64,000 nt of DNA from CAYSCW01 sp964449165 (GTDB taxonomy: Bacteria; Acidobacteriota; Aminicenantia; Aminicenantales; Aminicenantaceae): the NCBI GenBank assembly GCA_964449165.1, contig CAYVAT010000002.1, positions 62,001 to 126,000 on the forward strand, read 5' to 3'. A program made the translations under genes and the position numbers. The notes beneath the pieces were generated by a model, which was given only the letters and a program-made list of their open reading frames with translations, was not told the DNA's origin and did no database searches. Positions within the stretch are counted from its first letter, which is position 1. Each line of letters begins with the position of its first letter. Below, piece after piece: positions 50,070 to 59,399 of the stretch.

Positions 50070-51401
50070 ATGGAACCACAAGATAAACGTAATCCTTGGA
50101 ATCAGATCCTTCAAACCATACGGAAAAAAGTAGATAAAAACAGCTTCGAAACATGGTTTGATCCCACCGTATATATTGGACAGGAAGAAAGTTCTCTCTA
50201 CATTAAAGTTCCCAATTCTTACTTTAAAGACTGGCTTTCTTTCCATTATGGAAGCCTTATCAGTCAGTGTTGCAAAGATCTCTTTGGAAGATTCTTCGAG
50301 ATAAAATACATCCATGAGGAAAAGCTTTCTTCCTTCATGCGCCGTTCTCCTGAGGAAAGGCGGATGAGAAGAGAACCGCTTCTCAATCCTAATCTCAACC
50401 CTAATTATACATTTGAAACATTTGTGGTGGGTTCTTGTAATCAATTTGCCCATGCCGCCTCCACTGCTGTAGCTAAAAATCCAGCTCAATCCTACAATCC
50501 TCTTTATATATACGGAGGCGCTGGTTTAGGAAAAACTCACCTGATGAATGCTATTGGCCATTTTGCACTTAAACATAACCGTAATCTTAAAATCTTTTAT
50601 GTTACCACGGAAAAATTTATGAATGACCTGATAAACCATCTTCAGTACGGAAAGGTGCTGGATTTTCGGCAAAAATACCGTAGTGTGGATGTTCTGCTCA
50701 TGGATGATATACATTATCTTTCTGGAAGAGAACGGACTAAGGAGGAGTTTTTTCATACATTCAATCACCTCTATGACAGCCAAAAACAGATTGTCATTTC
50801 AAGTGATTGTCCTCCCAAAGAAATACCTAATCTAGAGGAAAGGTTTAGTTCCCGTTTTGAGTGGGGTTTAATTGCAGATTTAAAGCCTCCAGATATAGAA
50901 ACCAGAATTGCTATCCTAAAAAAGAAGTCCGAGTTAGAAGGCATTATCCTTCCTGAACCTATTGCTCTTTACATCGCTGATAAAATTCAATCTAACATAC
51001 GCGAATTAGAAGGATATTTGCGGCGGGTTATTGCATATTCTTCATTAAAAGGGAAACCTATCGATCTTGACCTTGCCAAGGAATCCCTAAAAGACCTTCT
51101 GGATTCAACAGAAAAGCTTATCTCTGTGGATAAAATACAAAAGATTGTCTGTCATCACTTTAAGATTAAGATTTCCCAGATAAAATCCAAAAACAACTCT
51201 CCTAAAATATCCTTTCCTCGTCAGGTAGCCATGTATATCGCAAAAAAATTAACAAATACTTCCCTTCCAGAAATCGGTCGAAAATTCGGTGGAAAACATC
51301 ATACGACCGTCTTACATAGCATCAGAAAAATTGAAAAAGTACGTAACGAAAACCCAGAATTCAACAAAGAGTTAAACAGTCTGTTTAACTCTATCCATTG
51401 A
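50070..51401 (+). CDS. dnaA: Chromosomal replication initiator DnaA
   Basis: The 443-residue initiator has the N-terminal oligomerisation domain (SFETWFDPTVYI), a short linker, an AAA+ domain with Walker A GGAGLGKT at 149-156 and Walker B MDDIHYL at 211-217, and the domain IV DNA-binding helix-turn-helix ending GGKHHTTVLHSI. The DnaA signature is complete. DnaA boxes lie immediately upstream and dnaN 115 bases downstream, the most common arrangement at bacterial origins. Codon use is AT-richer than in genes to the left. Confidence 0.98.
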   Translation: MEPQDKRNPWNQILQTIRKKVDKNSFETWFDPTVYIGQEESSLYIKVPNSYFKDWLSFHYGSLISQCCKDLFGRFFEIKYIHEEKLSSFMRRSPEERRMRREPLLNPNLNPNYTFETFVVGSCNQFAHAASTAVAKNPAQSYNPLYIYGGAGLGKTHLMNAIGHFALKHNRNLKIFYVTTEKFMNDLINHLQYGKVLDFRQKYRSVDVLLMDDIHYLSGRERTKEEFFHTFNHLYDSQKQIVISSDCPPKEIPNLEERFSSRFEWGLIADLKPPDIETRIAILKKKSELEGIILPEPIALYIADKIQSNIRELEGYLRRVIAYSSLKGKPIDLDLAKESLKDLLDSTEKLISVDKIQKIVCHHFKIKISQIKSKNNSPKISFPRQVAMYIAKKLTNTSLPEIGRKFGGKHHTTVLHSIRKIEKVRNENPEFNKELNSLFNSIH

Positions 51402-51406
51402 TAAAT

Positions 51407-51446
51407 AAGGAAGTTAGAAGATTTTTCAACTTTATCTTCCTTTTTT
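51407..51446 (+). terminator. Possible terminator after dnaA
   Basis: AAGGAAG (51407-51413) can pair with CTTCCTT (51436-51442), with an alternative inner stem GAAGAT/ATCTTC, followed by a run of T. Confidence 0.5.
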
Positions 51447-51506
51447 ATTATTTTTATTATCTTTTTATATATATATTGTATTAGAATAATATTAATTCCT
51501 AGAAGG
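51447..51506. other. AT-rich stretch between dnaA and dnaN
   Basis: Almost every base is A or T, including alternating TA steps near 51465-51478. It could be a DNA unwinding element of a bipartite origin or simply the dnaN promoter region; I see no consensus DnaA box in it. Confidence 0.35.
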
Positions 51507-51516
51507 AAGGTGAAAA

Positions 51517-52617
51517 ATGAATTTTTCTGTTAACAGAAAAGATGTCATTGGCGATCTTCAAATACTCCACGGCATCGTGGAAAAGAGAAACACGATGCCT
51601 ATACTTGCCAATATTCTAGTCGAAACCGATGATGAACAGGTCAATCTTACCGGAACAGATTTGGAGGTTGGCTTCAAAACATACTTTCCTGCTAGTATTA
51701 AAGAATCAGGTTCAATTACGGTGTCAGGCAAGAAGCTTTTCGAAATCGTAAAATCCTTACCAGAAGACCAAAGCATCGAATTTAAAGAATCTGGAGATCT
51801 GCTTATGGAAATTATCTCAGGAGAAAGCCAGTTCAAGGTGCTTTGCTTGCCTAAAGAAGATTTTCCACAAGTGCCAGAAGCCAAGTTCGAGAAGAAAATT
51901 TTACTTCCTCTCGATACTATCCATGAGATGATTGATAGAGTTTACTATGCTATCGCCCATGAGCAAAGATATTATCTCAATGGAGCTCTTTTAATACTCA
52001 AGAAGAATACAATGGAATTAGTGAGTACTGATGGGCACAGGTTAGCTTATACATTAAAAGAAATAAAAAAAATGAATATTGAGGAAGAAATAAGAGGGAT
52101 AATCTCCAAAAAAACTCTAAGCGAACTGAGAAAATTTGAAGATAAAGAGCTTGAATTTGATCTAGATGAGAATAACCTCTTTTTTAAAGTGAAAAACAAG
52201 ACATTGATTTCTCGGATAATAGAAGGGAAATTCCCAAATTTTGAAGCTGTTATCCCGAAAGATAATCCCTATATAGTATCTTTTTCAAGAGAGGAAATAA
52301 CAGATGCTATAAGACGAGTGGCCTTACTTTCAGCCGAAAGGTCAAAAGGAATAAAATTTTTCATCCAAAAAAACAATATAAGGCTTTTCTCCTCAAATCC
52401 TGAAATTGGAGAAGCAAGAGATAAGGTAGATGTCAATTATGATGGAGAGGATATTGAGATAGGATTCAATTCGCAGTACATACTGGATTTTTTAACAACT
52501 GTTAAGAGCGATAAAGTTCGCTTTGAATTGAGGGATGAAAACAGTGCGATACTCATGAGACCAGAAGAGGAGGATGAATTCAAATATCTATATGTTTTGA
52601 TGCCGATGAAGATTTAG
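51517..52617 (+). CDS. dnaN: DNA polymerase III beta subunit (sliding clamp)
   Basis: The 366-residue clamp has three repeated domains, with RNTMPILANILVE and TGTDLEVGFKT in the first, VSTDGHRLAYT in the second and the conserved C-terminus YLYVLMPMKI. AAGGAAGGTG precedes the ATG. The gene is AT-rich. It tethers polymerase III to DNA and takes part in regulating DnaA. No recF or gyrB follows; the next genes face the other way. Confidence 0.98.
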   Translation: MNFSVNRKDVIGDLQILHGIVEKRNTMPILANILVETDDEQVNLTGTDLEVGFKTYFPASIKESGSITVSGKKLFEIVKSLPEDQSIEFKESGDLLMEIISGESQFKVLCLPKEDFPQVPEAKFEKKILLPLDTIHEMIDRVYYAIAHEQRYYLNGALLILKKNTMELVSTDGHRLAYTLKEIKKMNIEEEIRGIISKKTLSELRKFEDKELEFDLDENNLFFKVKNKTLISRIIEGKFPNFEAVIPKDNPYIVSFSREEITDAIRRVALLSAERSKGIKFFIQKNNIRLFSSNPEIGEARDKVDVNYDGEDIEIGFNSQYILDFLTTVKSDKVRFELRDENSAILMRPEEEDEFKYLYVLMPMKI

Positions 52618-52644
52618 TTCATTCATCCGAAGAGATTTTTAATC

Positions 52645-52673
52645 CATGTATTAAGTATCAACCTTAATGCATG
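52645..52673. repeat. Hairpin between convergent dnaN and rseC genes
   Basis: CATGTATTAAG (52645-52655) and CTTAATGCATG (52663-52673) match as an inverted repeat in ten of eleven positions around a seven-base loop. No T-run follows on either side. Confidence 0.5.
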
Positions 52674-52736
52674 TATTCTCAGATTATCTCCACAAAATTC
52701 AGGAGGGGAGTAAAAAAAGCTTGAAAGAAATGACGT

Positions 52737-53180
52737 CTATCCATGATTGCCTCCTTTATGGAGGATGCTGGTTATGACAGGATAGAGAAAGTGTCTATTT
52801 TTACGGCGAAAATAAAATGCGAGTCCGACAACAGAAGCAAAAAGGGCAATGACGAATCCGATGATGATCAACTGCTGAGAGTCAAGAGGAAGGAAAGCCG
52901 ATGCCAAATAGCCGATTAAGATTCCTAAAAGAGAGCCCAAGAGGAGGGTGGAAAAGATAATGATAAGAGCGCGGTTATAAAGATTCTCTGGAATGTCTAT
53001 CTCTACTTCATCCCCGACAGATGCATGGAGGGGATTTTTAGCCATCAATCGTCCTTTGGAAGGGCGGCCGCTGCTGCATAGTCTTTTGGCAGAGCAATGA
53101 TTACAGGCATCAACAAGACAGTGGACTTCCACCTCGGCAAGATCCGCTTGGGCTGAAACCACGAAACCACTATCCTTCAT
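52737..53180 (-). CDS. rseC: RseC/MucC-like membrane protein linked to Rnf
   Basis: The 147-residue protein has four cysteines (C21, C26, C29, C35) in a CLVDACNHCSAKRLC block, a small beta domain with VGDEVEIDIPENLY, and two membrane spans (about 70-95 and 100-122). It matches the RseC/MucC family, which in E. coli takes part in reducing SoxR and in sigma-E control. It is the last gene of the rnf unit and overlaps rnfB by 11 bases, pointing to a role with the Rnf complex. Confidence 0.88.
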   Translation of the reverse strand: MKDSGFVVSAQADLAEVEVHCLVDACNHCSAKRLCSSGRPSKGRLMAKNPLHASVGDEVEIDIPENLYNRALIIIFSTLLLGSLLGILIGYLASAFLPLDSQQLIIIGFVIALFASVVGLAFYFRRKNRHFLYPVITSILHKGGNHG

Positions 53181-53976
53181 GTTCCTTCTTGATCCGGCCT
53201 ATCGCATCTGTTGGGCACTTCTCTATCTCTGGTATAGTTTCAGGATTGATTTTCTTGTAATCAATAATTTTTGCCAGATAATTTTCCATTACAATAGCAT
53301 CGGGACAAGCCCTGACACATATACCACAGGCAATACAGGCATTCTGACAGACCTTTCTGGCGAAAGGCCCTCTATCTTGAGAACGGCAGAAGACCATGAT
53401 GTTCTGACTGAGAGGATGAAGCTCAAGAAGATTTCTGGGGCATGCATCTACGCATCTTCCACAGGCAGTGCATTTTTCTTCGATAACAACAGGAAGTCCT
53501 TCCTTGCTCATATACATGGCATCGAAGGGGCATGATCTTACACAGTCTCCTAGGCCCAGACAGCCATAGGAGCACTGTTTATTCCCTCCGACAAGATGAG
53601 AGGCATAACAGGTGGAGATGCCTATATAGATCCCTCTATCTTTAGCGGCTTCGCGAGTTCCTCGGCAGTGAAGACGGGCAATTTTTTTGATAAACTCGCC
53701 TGGCTTAACACCTAAAATATCAGCAATCTGGCTTGCTACTTGCTCACCGCCGATAGGACAGCTGTTAGGCGAGATGCCTCCTTTAGCCACCGCTTCAGCG
53801 AAGGCACGGCATCCCGAGTATCCGCATGCTCCGCAGTTTGCCTGAGGGAGAATTTCAGAGATTCTTTCTACTCTTGGGTCTTCTTCCACGCGAAGCTTCT
53901 TGTAAGCAAAGACAAGCCCTACTGAGAAGAGAAGCCCGAGACCAGCCATGGTGATTATAGGGACCAGGACATCCAT
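53170..53976 (-). CDS. rnfB: Rnf complex iron-sulfur subunit B
   Basis: The 268-residue ferredoxin-like subunit has an N-terminal anchor (about 5-25), the four-cysteine domain ANCGACGYSGC plus C73, and several 4Fe-4S motifs (CLGLGDCVRSCP, CTACGRCVDACP, CIACGICVRACP). It passes electrons between ferredoxin and the Rnf membrane core. Its start shares one base with the end of rnfA. Confidence 0.97.
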   Translation of the reverse strand: MDVLVPIITMAGLGLLFSVGLVFAYKKLRVEEDPRVERISEILPQANCGACGYSGCRAFAEAVAKGGISPNSCPIGGEQVASQIADILGVKPGEFIKKIARLHCRGTREAAKDRGIYIGISTCYASHLVGGNKQCSYGCLGLGDCVRSCPFDAMYMSKEGLPVVIEEKCTACGRCVDACPRNLLELHPLSQNIMVFCRSQDRGPFARKVCQNACIACGICVRACPDAIVMENYLAKIIDYKKINPETIPEIEKCPTDAIGRIKKEHEG

Positions 53977-54551
53977 TACTTTATCATCCCAGAGAAGCCG
54001 AAGAAGGCGAGAGCCATGATCCCGGCTACAATAAGAGTAATTCCCGCTCCTTTTAAAGGTTCTGGCACGTCGGCTAGGTCGAGCTGTTCACGGATTCCTG
54101 CCATGATAATGATGGCTAAGGTAAAGCCAACCCCCGATCCAAAGCCGAATACAACGGATTCAATGAAATTATAATTTTTTAAGGCAGCCAACAAGGCTAA
54201 TCCCATGATAGCACAATTGGTGGTTATCAGAGGCAGATAGATTCCCAGGGCTTGATAGAGAGGAGGGCTGATCTTCCGGATGAACATCTCCACCAGTTGG
54301 ACAAGGGAGGCGATAACCAGGATGAAGGATACTATCTGGAGATAATCGAGCGAATAAGGAATGAGAATAAGATGGTTGATCAGCCAGGAAACAACGGCGG
54401 TAATGGTCATGACAAAAGTGACCGCCAGTCCCATGGAAAGAGCCGAATCAAGTTTTTTACTGACTCCCAGAAAGGGACATATTCCCAAGAAATAATGGAG
54501 GACGAAATTTTTGATGAGGACGGCAGATATGAGAAGAGCAACGAGCTCCAC
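53976..54551 (-). CDS. rnfA: Rnf complex membrane subunit A
   Basis: The 191-residue protein has six membrane spans and the RnfA signatures NFVLHYFLGICPFLGVSKKL and ITTNCAIMGLAL. With RnfE it holds a membrane iron-sulfur cluster in the Rnf/Nqr family. It lies two bases after rnfE. Confidence 0.97.
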   Translation of the reverse strand: MELVALLISAVLIKNFVLHYFLGICPFLGVSKKLDSALSMGLAVTFVMTITAVVSWLINHLILIPYSLDYLQIVSFILVIASLVQLVEMFIRKISPPLYQALGIYLPLITTNCAIMGLALLAALKNYNFIESVVFGFGSGVGFTLAIIIMAGIREQLDLADVPEPLKGAGITLIVAGIMALAFFGFSGMIK

Positions 54552-54553
54552 TT

Positions 54554-55171
54554 TTATCTTCCTCCTTTAGTCTTGTGTTCGATGAAAAGGGCCAGTCCGA
54601 TAAGAAATCCCAGGGCTATGAAGGCTCCTGGGGGAAGGATCATGATGATCCAGGGCTTGAACCATGCCCCGATAACTTGATACCCAAAAAAAGTGCCTGA
54701 TCCCAATATTTCCCGGATGGCACTGATAATAAGTAAAGCAATGATAAAGCCAATGCTCATCCCAAAGGCATCGAATAGAGATCGGCCGATGGTGTTTTTA
54801 GAAGCGAATGCTTCTTGACGGCCCAAGATGATGCAGTTAACCACAATCAAGGGAACATAAGGCCCCAGACTCTTGGAAAGAGGAGGGAAAAAGGCAGCGA
54901 GGAAGCGGTCGGCTATAGTGACAAAAGAGGCAATGATGACGATGTAACATGCGATACGTACTTGCCTGGGAATAAGTCTTTTTATAGAGGAGACGACGAG
55001 AGAACTGAATATGAGGACAAAAGACGTGGCCAGCCCCATAGCCAGACCGTTGATCATGGCGTTGGTGACAGCAAGGGTGGGACACATGCCCAGCAATTGA
55101 CGGAAGATGGGATTTTCCTGCCAGAGGCCTTTCGTAAATTCTTGGCTGATGGTTCTAGTTGGCATTGCCAT
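54554..55171 (-). CDS. rnfE: Rnf complex membrane subunit E
   Basis: The 205-residue membrane protein is homologous to RnfA/NqrD, with the typical ENPIFRQLLGMCPTLAVTNA and VPLIVVNCIILGRQEAFAS segments and six spans. It overlaps rnfG by 17 bases. The basic tail HKTKGGR follows the last span. Confidence 0.97.
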   Translation of the reverse strand: MAMPTRTISQEFTKGLWQENPIFRQLLGMCPTLAVTNAMINGLAMGLATSFVLIFSSLVVSSIKRLIPRQVRIACYIVIIASFVTIADRFLAAFFPPLSKSLGPYVPLIVVNCIILGRQEAFASKNTIGRSLFDAFGMSIGFIIALLIISAIREILGSGTFFGYQVIGAWFKPWIIMILPPGAFIALGFLIGLALFIEHKTKGGR

Positions 55172-55760
55172 GCTCTTTATTTAATTGCCCTTCTGATTTT
55201 AGCTTTTTAAGTTTTTCTAAGGACACATTGACTATGTTGAGGACAGCTTCTGAGGATATGGTAGCACCTGTGATGGTGTTTACTTCTGAGGATCCCAGAT
55301 CATTAAGCGAGGTTGCTGGAGGCTTGCGCAGAGAAAGGGATTTGGAACAATCTTTGTTTTTCCAGTACTTAAGAAAAGATTCCTGGTCAGTAATTTTTGC
55401 TCCCAGTCCGGGCGTTTCTTTCTGGTCGAGGATGGTCAAGCTGTTGATTCTTGTCAGCGCTGGGTCTATACCGAACATGAGAGTTATTTTATCTTGAAAG
55501 CCTACGCCAGAGGTGGGGACGGCGAAACCAGTGAGCTTGCCTTTCTTGTCTCTTGTCTCGTAGATGGCAAGGTCTTTTTCTTCGTAGATCTTGCTGCTTG
55601 ATGCTGTTCCCGGTACAACAGACAAAATCGCCTCTTCTAGCTCTTTTTGTTTATTGGCGGCTATCCGATCTTTGGTCAGAAGGCCAACAGTAGCCAGGAA
55701 ACCGCCTGAAAGAAGCCCGACAGAGGTGAGGACCACGATCATTCGGGTGAAAAGATTCAA
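55155..55760 (-). CDS. rnfG: Rnf complex FMN-binding subunit G
   Basis: I place the start at the TTG at 55760, five bases after AGGAGG and overlapping the rnfD stop by four bases; the upstream extension lies inside rnfD. The 201-residue protein has one membrane span (about 7-27) and a periplasmic FMN domain whose TGATIS motif carries the covalently bound flavin. The GVGFQDKITLMFGID and ETPGLGAKI segments are typical. Confidence 0.95.
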   Translation of the reverse strand: MNLFTRMIVVLTSVGLLSGGFLATVGLLTKDRIAANKQKELEEAILSVVPGTASSSKIYEEKDLAIYETRDKKGKLTGFAVPTSGVGFQDKITLMFGIDPALTRINSLTILDQKETPGLGAKITDQESFLKYWKNKDCSKSLSLRKPPATSLNDLGSSEVNTITGATISSEAVLNIVNVSLEKLKKLKSEGQLNKEHGNAN

Positions 55761-56731
55761 CGGCGCCTCCTTTCTCCCAGAATTCGAGGCCTGGTGTAAC
55801 GATTGAGAAGAGGGACGAAGGCGTTCATGAAAAGGATGGAATACATCACGCCTTCTGGATATCCGCCGAAAAGGCGGATGAGAGAAACGATCAGGCCTAT
55901 ACTCAGGGCATAAATCCATGAGCCCAGAGAAGTGAGAGGGGATGTGACCATGTCTGTCGCCATGAAGAAGGCGCCGATCAAGAGTCCTCCTGAGAGGACA
56001 TGAAAAAGAGGAGAGGCATACTTCTCCGGTCTCAAAATCCAGAATATTCCCGTAAAGACGGTAAGTGAGATAATTATTCCAGCGGGTATCCGCCAGTCAA
56101 TCACTTTGCGGAGGAGCAGATAAAGTGCTCCCACCAGAAGAGCAATGGAGCAAGTTTCTCCCAGGCAGCCTCCGGTGTTCCCCCAAAATAGGTCTTTCAG
56201 GGAAGTGAGTGTTCCTCGGGCCACAGCATCCTGGAATTTCAGATTGGCTAGAGGAGTCGCGAAGGTTACGGTGTCGACCTTCAAAAGGACGGGAGGTATC
56301 CATGTCGTCATGGCCACTGGAAAAGCTGCCTGCAGGAATGCCCTTCCCACCAGGGCGGGATTGAAGATGTTATGGCCGAGACCGCCAAAAACCTGCTTGC
56401 CTATAATGATGGCAGCCGCAGCACCAATCACAGCCAATCCTGGAGAAAGAGAGGGTGGTAGCGTCATAGCCAACAAGAGGCCGGTGATAATCGCAGAGCC
56501 GTCCCAGACAGAATGAAGAGGCTTCTTTCTTATCCAAAGGATTACGACTTCCGCTACTAAACAGGTCGTTACACAGCAGAGAATAAGGATTAAGGCTTTG
56601 ATTCGGAAAAAATAGAGGGAGGCCAGAGCTGCCGGTATCAGGCTGAGAACCACAGCATACATGATTTTAGGGACGGAGTCTCTGTCTTTGAAATGGGGAG
56701 ATGACTGGAGGATGAGCCTTGTATCTGTCAT
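55757..56731 (-). CDS. rnfD: Rnf complex membrane subunit D
   Basis: The ATG at 56731 shares a base with the rnfC stop; a longer frame upstream runs through rnfC and is not real. The 324-residue subunit starts LILQSSPHFKDRDSVPKIMY, has about nine membrane spans, contains GGLGHNIFNPALVGRAFL, and has an ATDMVTSPLTSLG segment near the FMN attachment region. It forms the membrane core with A, E and G. Confidence 0.95.
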   Translation of the reverse strand: MTDTRLILQSSPHFKDRDSVPKIMYAVVLSLIPAALASLYFFRIKALILILCCVTTCLVAEVVILWIRKKPLHSVWDGSAIITGLLLAMTLPPSLSPGLAVIGAAAAIIIGKQVFGGLGHNIFNPALVGRAFLQAAFPVAMTTWIPPVLLKVDTVTFATPLANLKFQDAVARGTLTSLKDLFWGNTGGCLGETCSIALLVGALYLLLRKVIDWRIPAGIIISLTVFTGIFWILRPEKYASPLFHVLSGGLLIGAFFMATDMVTSPLTSLGSWIYALSIGLIVSLIRLFGGYPEGVMYSILFMNAFVPLLNRYTRPRILGERRRR

Positions 56732-58047
56732 CACGCTCGCTTTTTCCTTTTTTCCATGACCTTGTTTTTTCCCAGGCGGATCCAATGGACAAGACGGATA
56801 TGAGCTGGACAGGAGTACTGGCAACAGCCACATTCTACACAATCGAGAATGCCCCAATTCTCAGCTTCTTGGTAGAGTTCGAATTGCACAAATTTCATCA
56901 GCTGCGTGGGAACAAGAAACATAGGGCAGTGGTCGATACAACGTCCGCAACGGATGCAGGTGTACTCCTCCCCGGGTTCGGGGGCTTGCCAGGCTAGAAG
57001 GCCAGAGGTTCCCTTGATGACAGGCACATCCAACGACCATTGGGCCAGTCCCATCATCGGTCCGCCCATCACAAGCAAAGTAGCGCGTTCCTTGAGCCCC
57101 CCGCAGAAGTCCAAAACTTCTTGGAATGGTGTTCCGATACGAACCATGATATTCTTAGGATCTTCAATACCATCACCAGATACGGTTATGGCCCTCTCGT
57201 AGAGTGGCTTTGCCAAGTTGAGAGCATCCCAGATAGCTTTGCAGGTTCCCACATTATGGACCACAACTCCCACATCAAAAGGAAGGCCACCGCGGGGTAC
57301 CTCCCTGTTGAGAAGGGCCGCGATCAGGTTTTTTTCAGCTCCTTGAGGATATTTTGTCTTAAGAAGAGCTACTTCTGTTTTGTTTTCTTTGGTTTTTTCA
57401 CTAAAGACCTCAAAGGCCTGCTTTTTATTGTCTTCTATTCCCACAATAAGCCTCTTTGCTTTGACCACGAGGCGGATGATCTCGGCACCGTTGAGAATAT
57501 CGTCAGAGTATTCTAACATCAGCCGATAATCGGCTGTAAGCATCGGTTCACACTCGCAACCATTTATGATCACTGTGTCGATAGGTTTGTCTTTAGGGGG
57601 GGAAAGCTTCACCGCTGTGGGAAAGGCTGCCCCACCCAGGCCCACAATCCCTGCCTCTTTTACCCTTTGGCGAATCTCATCAGGAGTAAGGGAAAACGGG
57701 TCCTTGGTTCCTTTGGGAGAAGAGGCAGGAGTATCTTGGTCATCGTTGGTAATGGTTGCCGAGAGGACAGAGCGGCCTAGAGGATGGTTGTTATGATTAA
57801 TGGTTAATACCTTTCCGGACACACTGGAATGCACGGAAGCTGAAAAGAGTGTTTTTCCTTCCCCTATCTTCTGGCCGAGTAAGACTTCTTCCCCTTTTTT
57901 GACTAAAGGTTCGGCAGGGTTTCCGAAGTGCTGGAGGAAAGGAATGATAACCTTTGGTGGCGGAGGCATCACCTGGATGGGTTTCTGGGCTGTTACATCT
58001 TTGAATTCAGGGGGATGAATTCCATGAGAAAAAGTCTTGATCTTCAT
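56731..58047 (-). CDS. rnfC: Rnf complex subunit C
   Basis: The 438-residue peripheral subunit binds NADH and flavin. It has a GGIHPPE-like start (here HGIHPPEFKDV), the flavin loop GLGGAAFPTAVKLSPP, NGCECEPMLTADYRLM and two 4Fe-4S motifs (CIRCGRCIDHCP, CVECGCCQYSCP). It heads the rnfCDGEAB-rseC unit. A promoter is found upstream, but no Shine-Dalgarno sequence precedes the ATG. Confidence 0.97.
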   Translation of the reverse strand: MKIKTFSHGIHPPEFKDVTAQKPIQVMPPPPKVIIPFLQHFGNPAEPLVKKGEEVLLGQKIGEGKTLFSASVHSSVSGKVLTINHNNHPLGRSVLSATITNDDQDTPASSPKGTKDPFSLTPDEIRQRVKEAGIVGLGGAAFPTAVKLSPPKDKPIDTVIINGCECEPMLTADYRLMLEYSDDILNGAEIIRLVVKAKRLIVGIEDNKKQAFEVFSEKTKENKTEVALLKTKYPQGAEKNLIAALLNREVPRGGLPFDVGVVVHNVGTCKAIWDALNLAKPLYERAITVSGDGIEDPKNIMVRIGTPFQEVLDFCGGLKERATLLVMGGPMMGLAQWSLDVPVIKGTSGLLAWQAPEPGEEYTCIRCGRCIDHCPMFLVPTQLMKFVQFELYQEAENWGILDCVECGCCQYSCPAHIRLVHWIRLGKNKVMEKRKKRA

Positions 58048-58086
58048 GCTGATTAGGATAACATAACTCAGAAAAACAGAAGATAA

Positions 58087-58116
58087 AGTTTAGTCATTCT
58101 TCATCTGAATTGTCAA
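58087..58116 (-). promoter_or_regulatory. Probable promoter of the rnf unit
   Basis: Minus-strand TTGACA (58116-58111), 18 bases, TAAACT (58092-58087). The leader to the rnfC ATG is about 33 bases. Confidence 0.5.
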
Positions 58117-58228
58117 CCCTCTATTGGTCGGTGGAAACACCTCTATTTCCGTGATTATGGTTTAAGCTTATGACTGACAGAAAAGGTCTGCCTGGCTTTC
58201 CCTTATTTGTTTTTATTAAAAAGGATAT

Positions 58229-59398
58229 ATGGTAGAATGGAGAGGAATTAAGCAAATAGAGCTGGGCTTAATCGTGAGCGTTGGTATAAGAGAAGTTACA
58301 GACCGGAGAGATTTGCGAACGTTTATATTCCTTCCCGAGACGATCCATGCTCTTCACAAAAACTGGGTTCCTCCGATTTATATGGATGAAAAGAAATATT
58401 TCAATCCTAAGAAGAACAAGGCCTTTTCATATTGCGACACTATTTTGCTTTTAGCCTTTAGAGGAAAAAATGCTGTGGGCCGGGTTATGGGCATCATAAA
58501 CTCTCGTTATAATCAGTATAAGGAAGAGAGAACAGCACGCTTTGGTTACCTTGAGACAGAAAAGGATGAAGAAGTGGTGAATACCCTTTTGGACTTTTTG
58601 GAGGACTGGGCTAAGAAAAGAGGGATGAACAAGATTGTAGGTCCTTATGGATTTTCAGATCAAGACCCAGAGGGATTTTTGATCGAAGGATTTGAGAATC
58701 GGCCGACAATCGCTACCTATTATAACTTTGAATGGATGCCTCGATTTGTGGAGAAGAGAGGATACAGCAAAGATGTGGATTATTTTGTCTACAGAATAGA
58801 TGTGCCTCGGGAGTTTCCTGAGTTTTACAAACGAATTTACGAGAGAGTGAAGAGAAGAGAGGAATTTGACATCCTAGAATTCAAGAAAAAAAGGGAGCTG
58901 AAGCCCTGGATAAATTCTGTCCTCCATCTGATGAATGAATGCTATGTGGGGAGTGACATCTATGGCTATGCCCCGCTGGATGAAGAAGAGATGGCTGCTC
59001 TAGCCAAGCGTTATCTGCCCGTGATCGACCCGCGGTTTGTCAAGGTTGTGAAGAGGGGAGAGGAGGTGATTGCTTTTATCGTGGGCATGCCAGATTTAAC
59101 TGAGGGCATTCAGAAAGCGCGGGGACGGCTTTTTCCCTTTGGATTTTTGAAGATACTCCGTGCTGCCAAGAGAACCAAACAGCTGGACTTATTGCTGGGT
59201 GCCATCAAGGAGGAACATCGTGGGCGTGGATTGGATGTCCTTATGGGGACGAAGATGATCCTTTCCGCCCATGAGGCAGGTTTAGAGATAATTGACACCC
59301 ATCATGAGATGGAGGCGAACACGAGAGTGAGGGCTGAGATGGAGAAGATGGGAGGTAAAGTTTACAAACGCTTTCGCGTCTATCAGAAGAATATTTGA
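58229..59398 (+). CDS. GNAT-like acetyltransferase-family protein
   Basis: The 389-residue protein looks like two tandem GNAT folds. The first half has AVGRVMGIINSRYN and a GPYGFSDQDPEGFLIEGF segment; the second half includes FIVGMPDL and GAIKEEHRGRGLDVLMGTKM, where RGRG is the likely acetyl-CoA loop. The family is widespread among anaerobes but has no assigned substrate. An extended -10-like TGGTAGAAT overlaps the ATG at 58229, so the true start might be a later codon such as the GTG at 58274. It diverges from rnfC and converges with polA. Confidence 0.8.
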   Translation: MVEWRGIKQIELGLIVSVGIREVTDRRDLRTFIFLPETIHALHKNWVPPIYMDEKKYFNPKKNKAFSYCDTILLLAFRGKNAVGRVMGIINSRYNQYKEERTARFGYLETEKDEEVVNTLLDFLEDWAKKRGMNKIVGPYGFSDQDPEGFLIEGFENRPTIATYYNFEWMPRFVEKRGYSKDVDYFVYRIDVPREFPEFYKRIYERVKRREEFDILEFKKKRELKPWINSVLHLMNECYVGSDIYGYAPLDEEEMAALAKRYLPVIDPRFVKVVKRGEEVIAFIVGMPDLTEGIQKARGRLFPFGFLKILRAAKRTKQLDLLLGAIKEEHRGRGLDVLMGTKMILSAHEAGLEIIDTHHEMEANTRVRAEMEKMGGKVYKRFRVYQKNI

Positions 59399-59399
59399 C

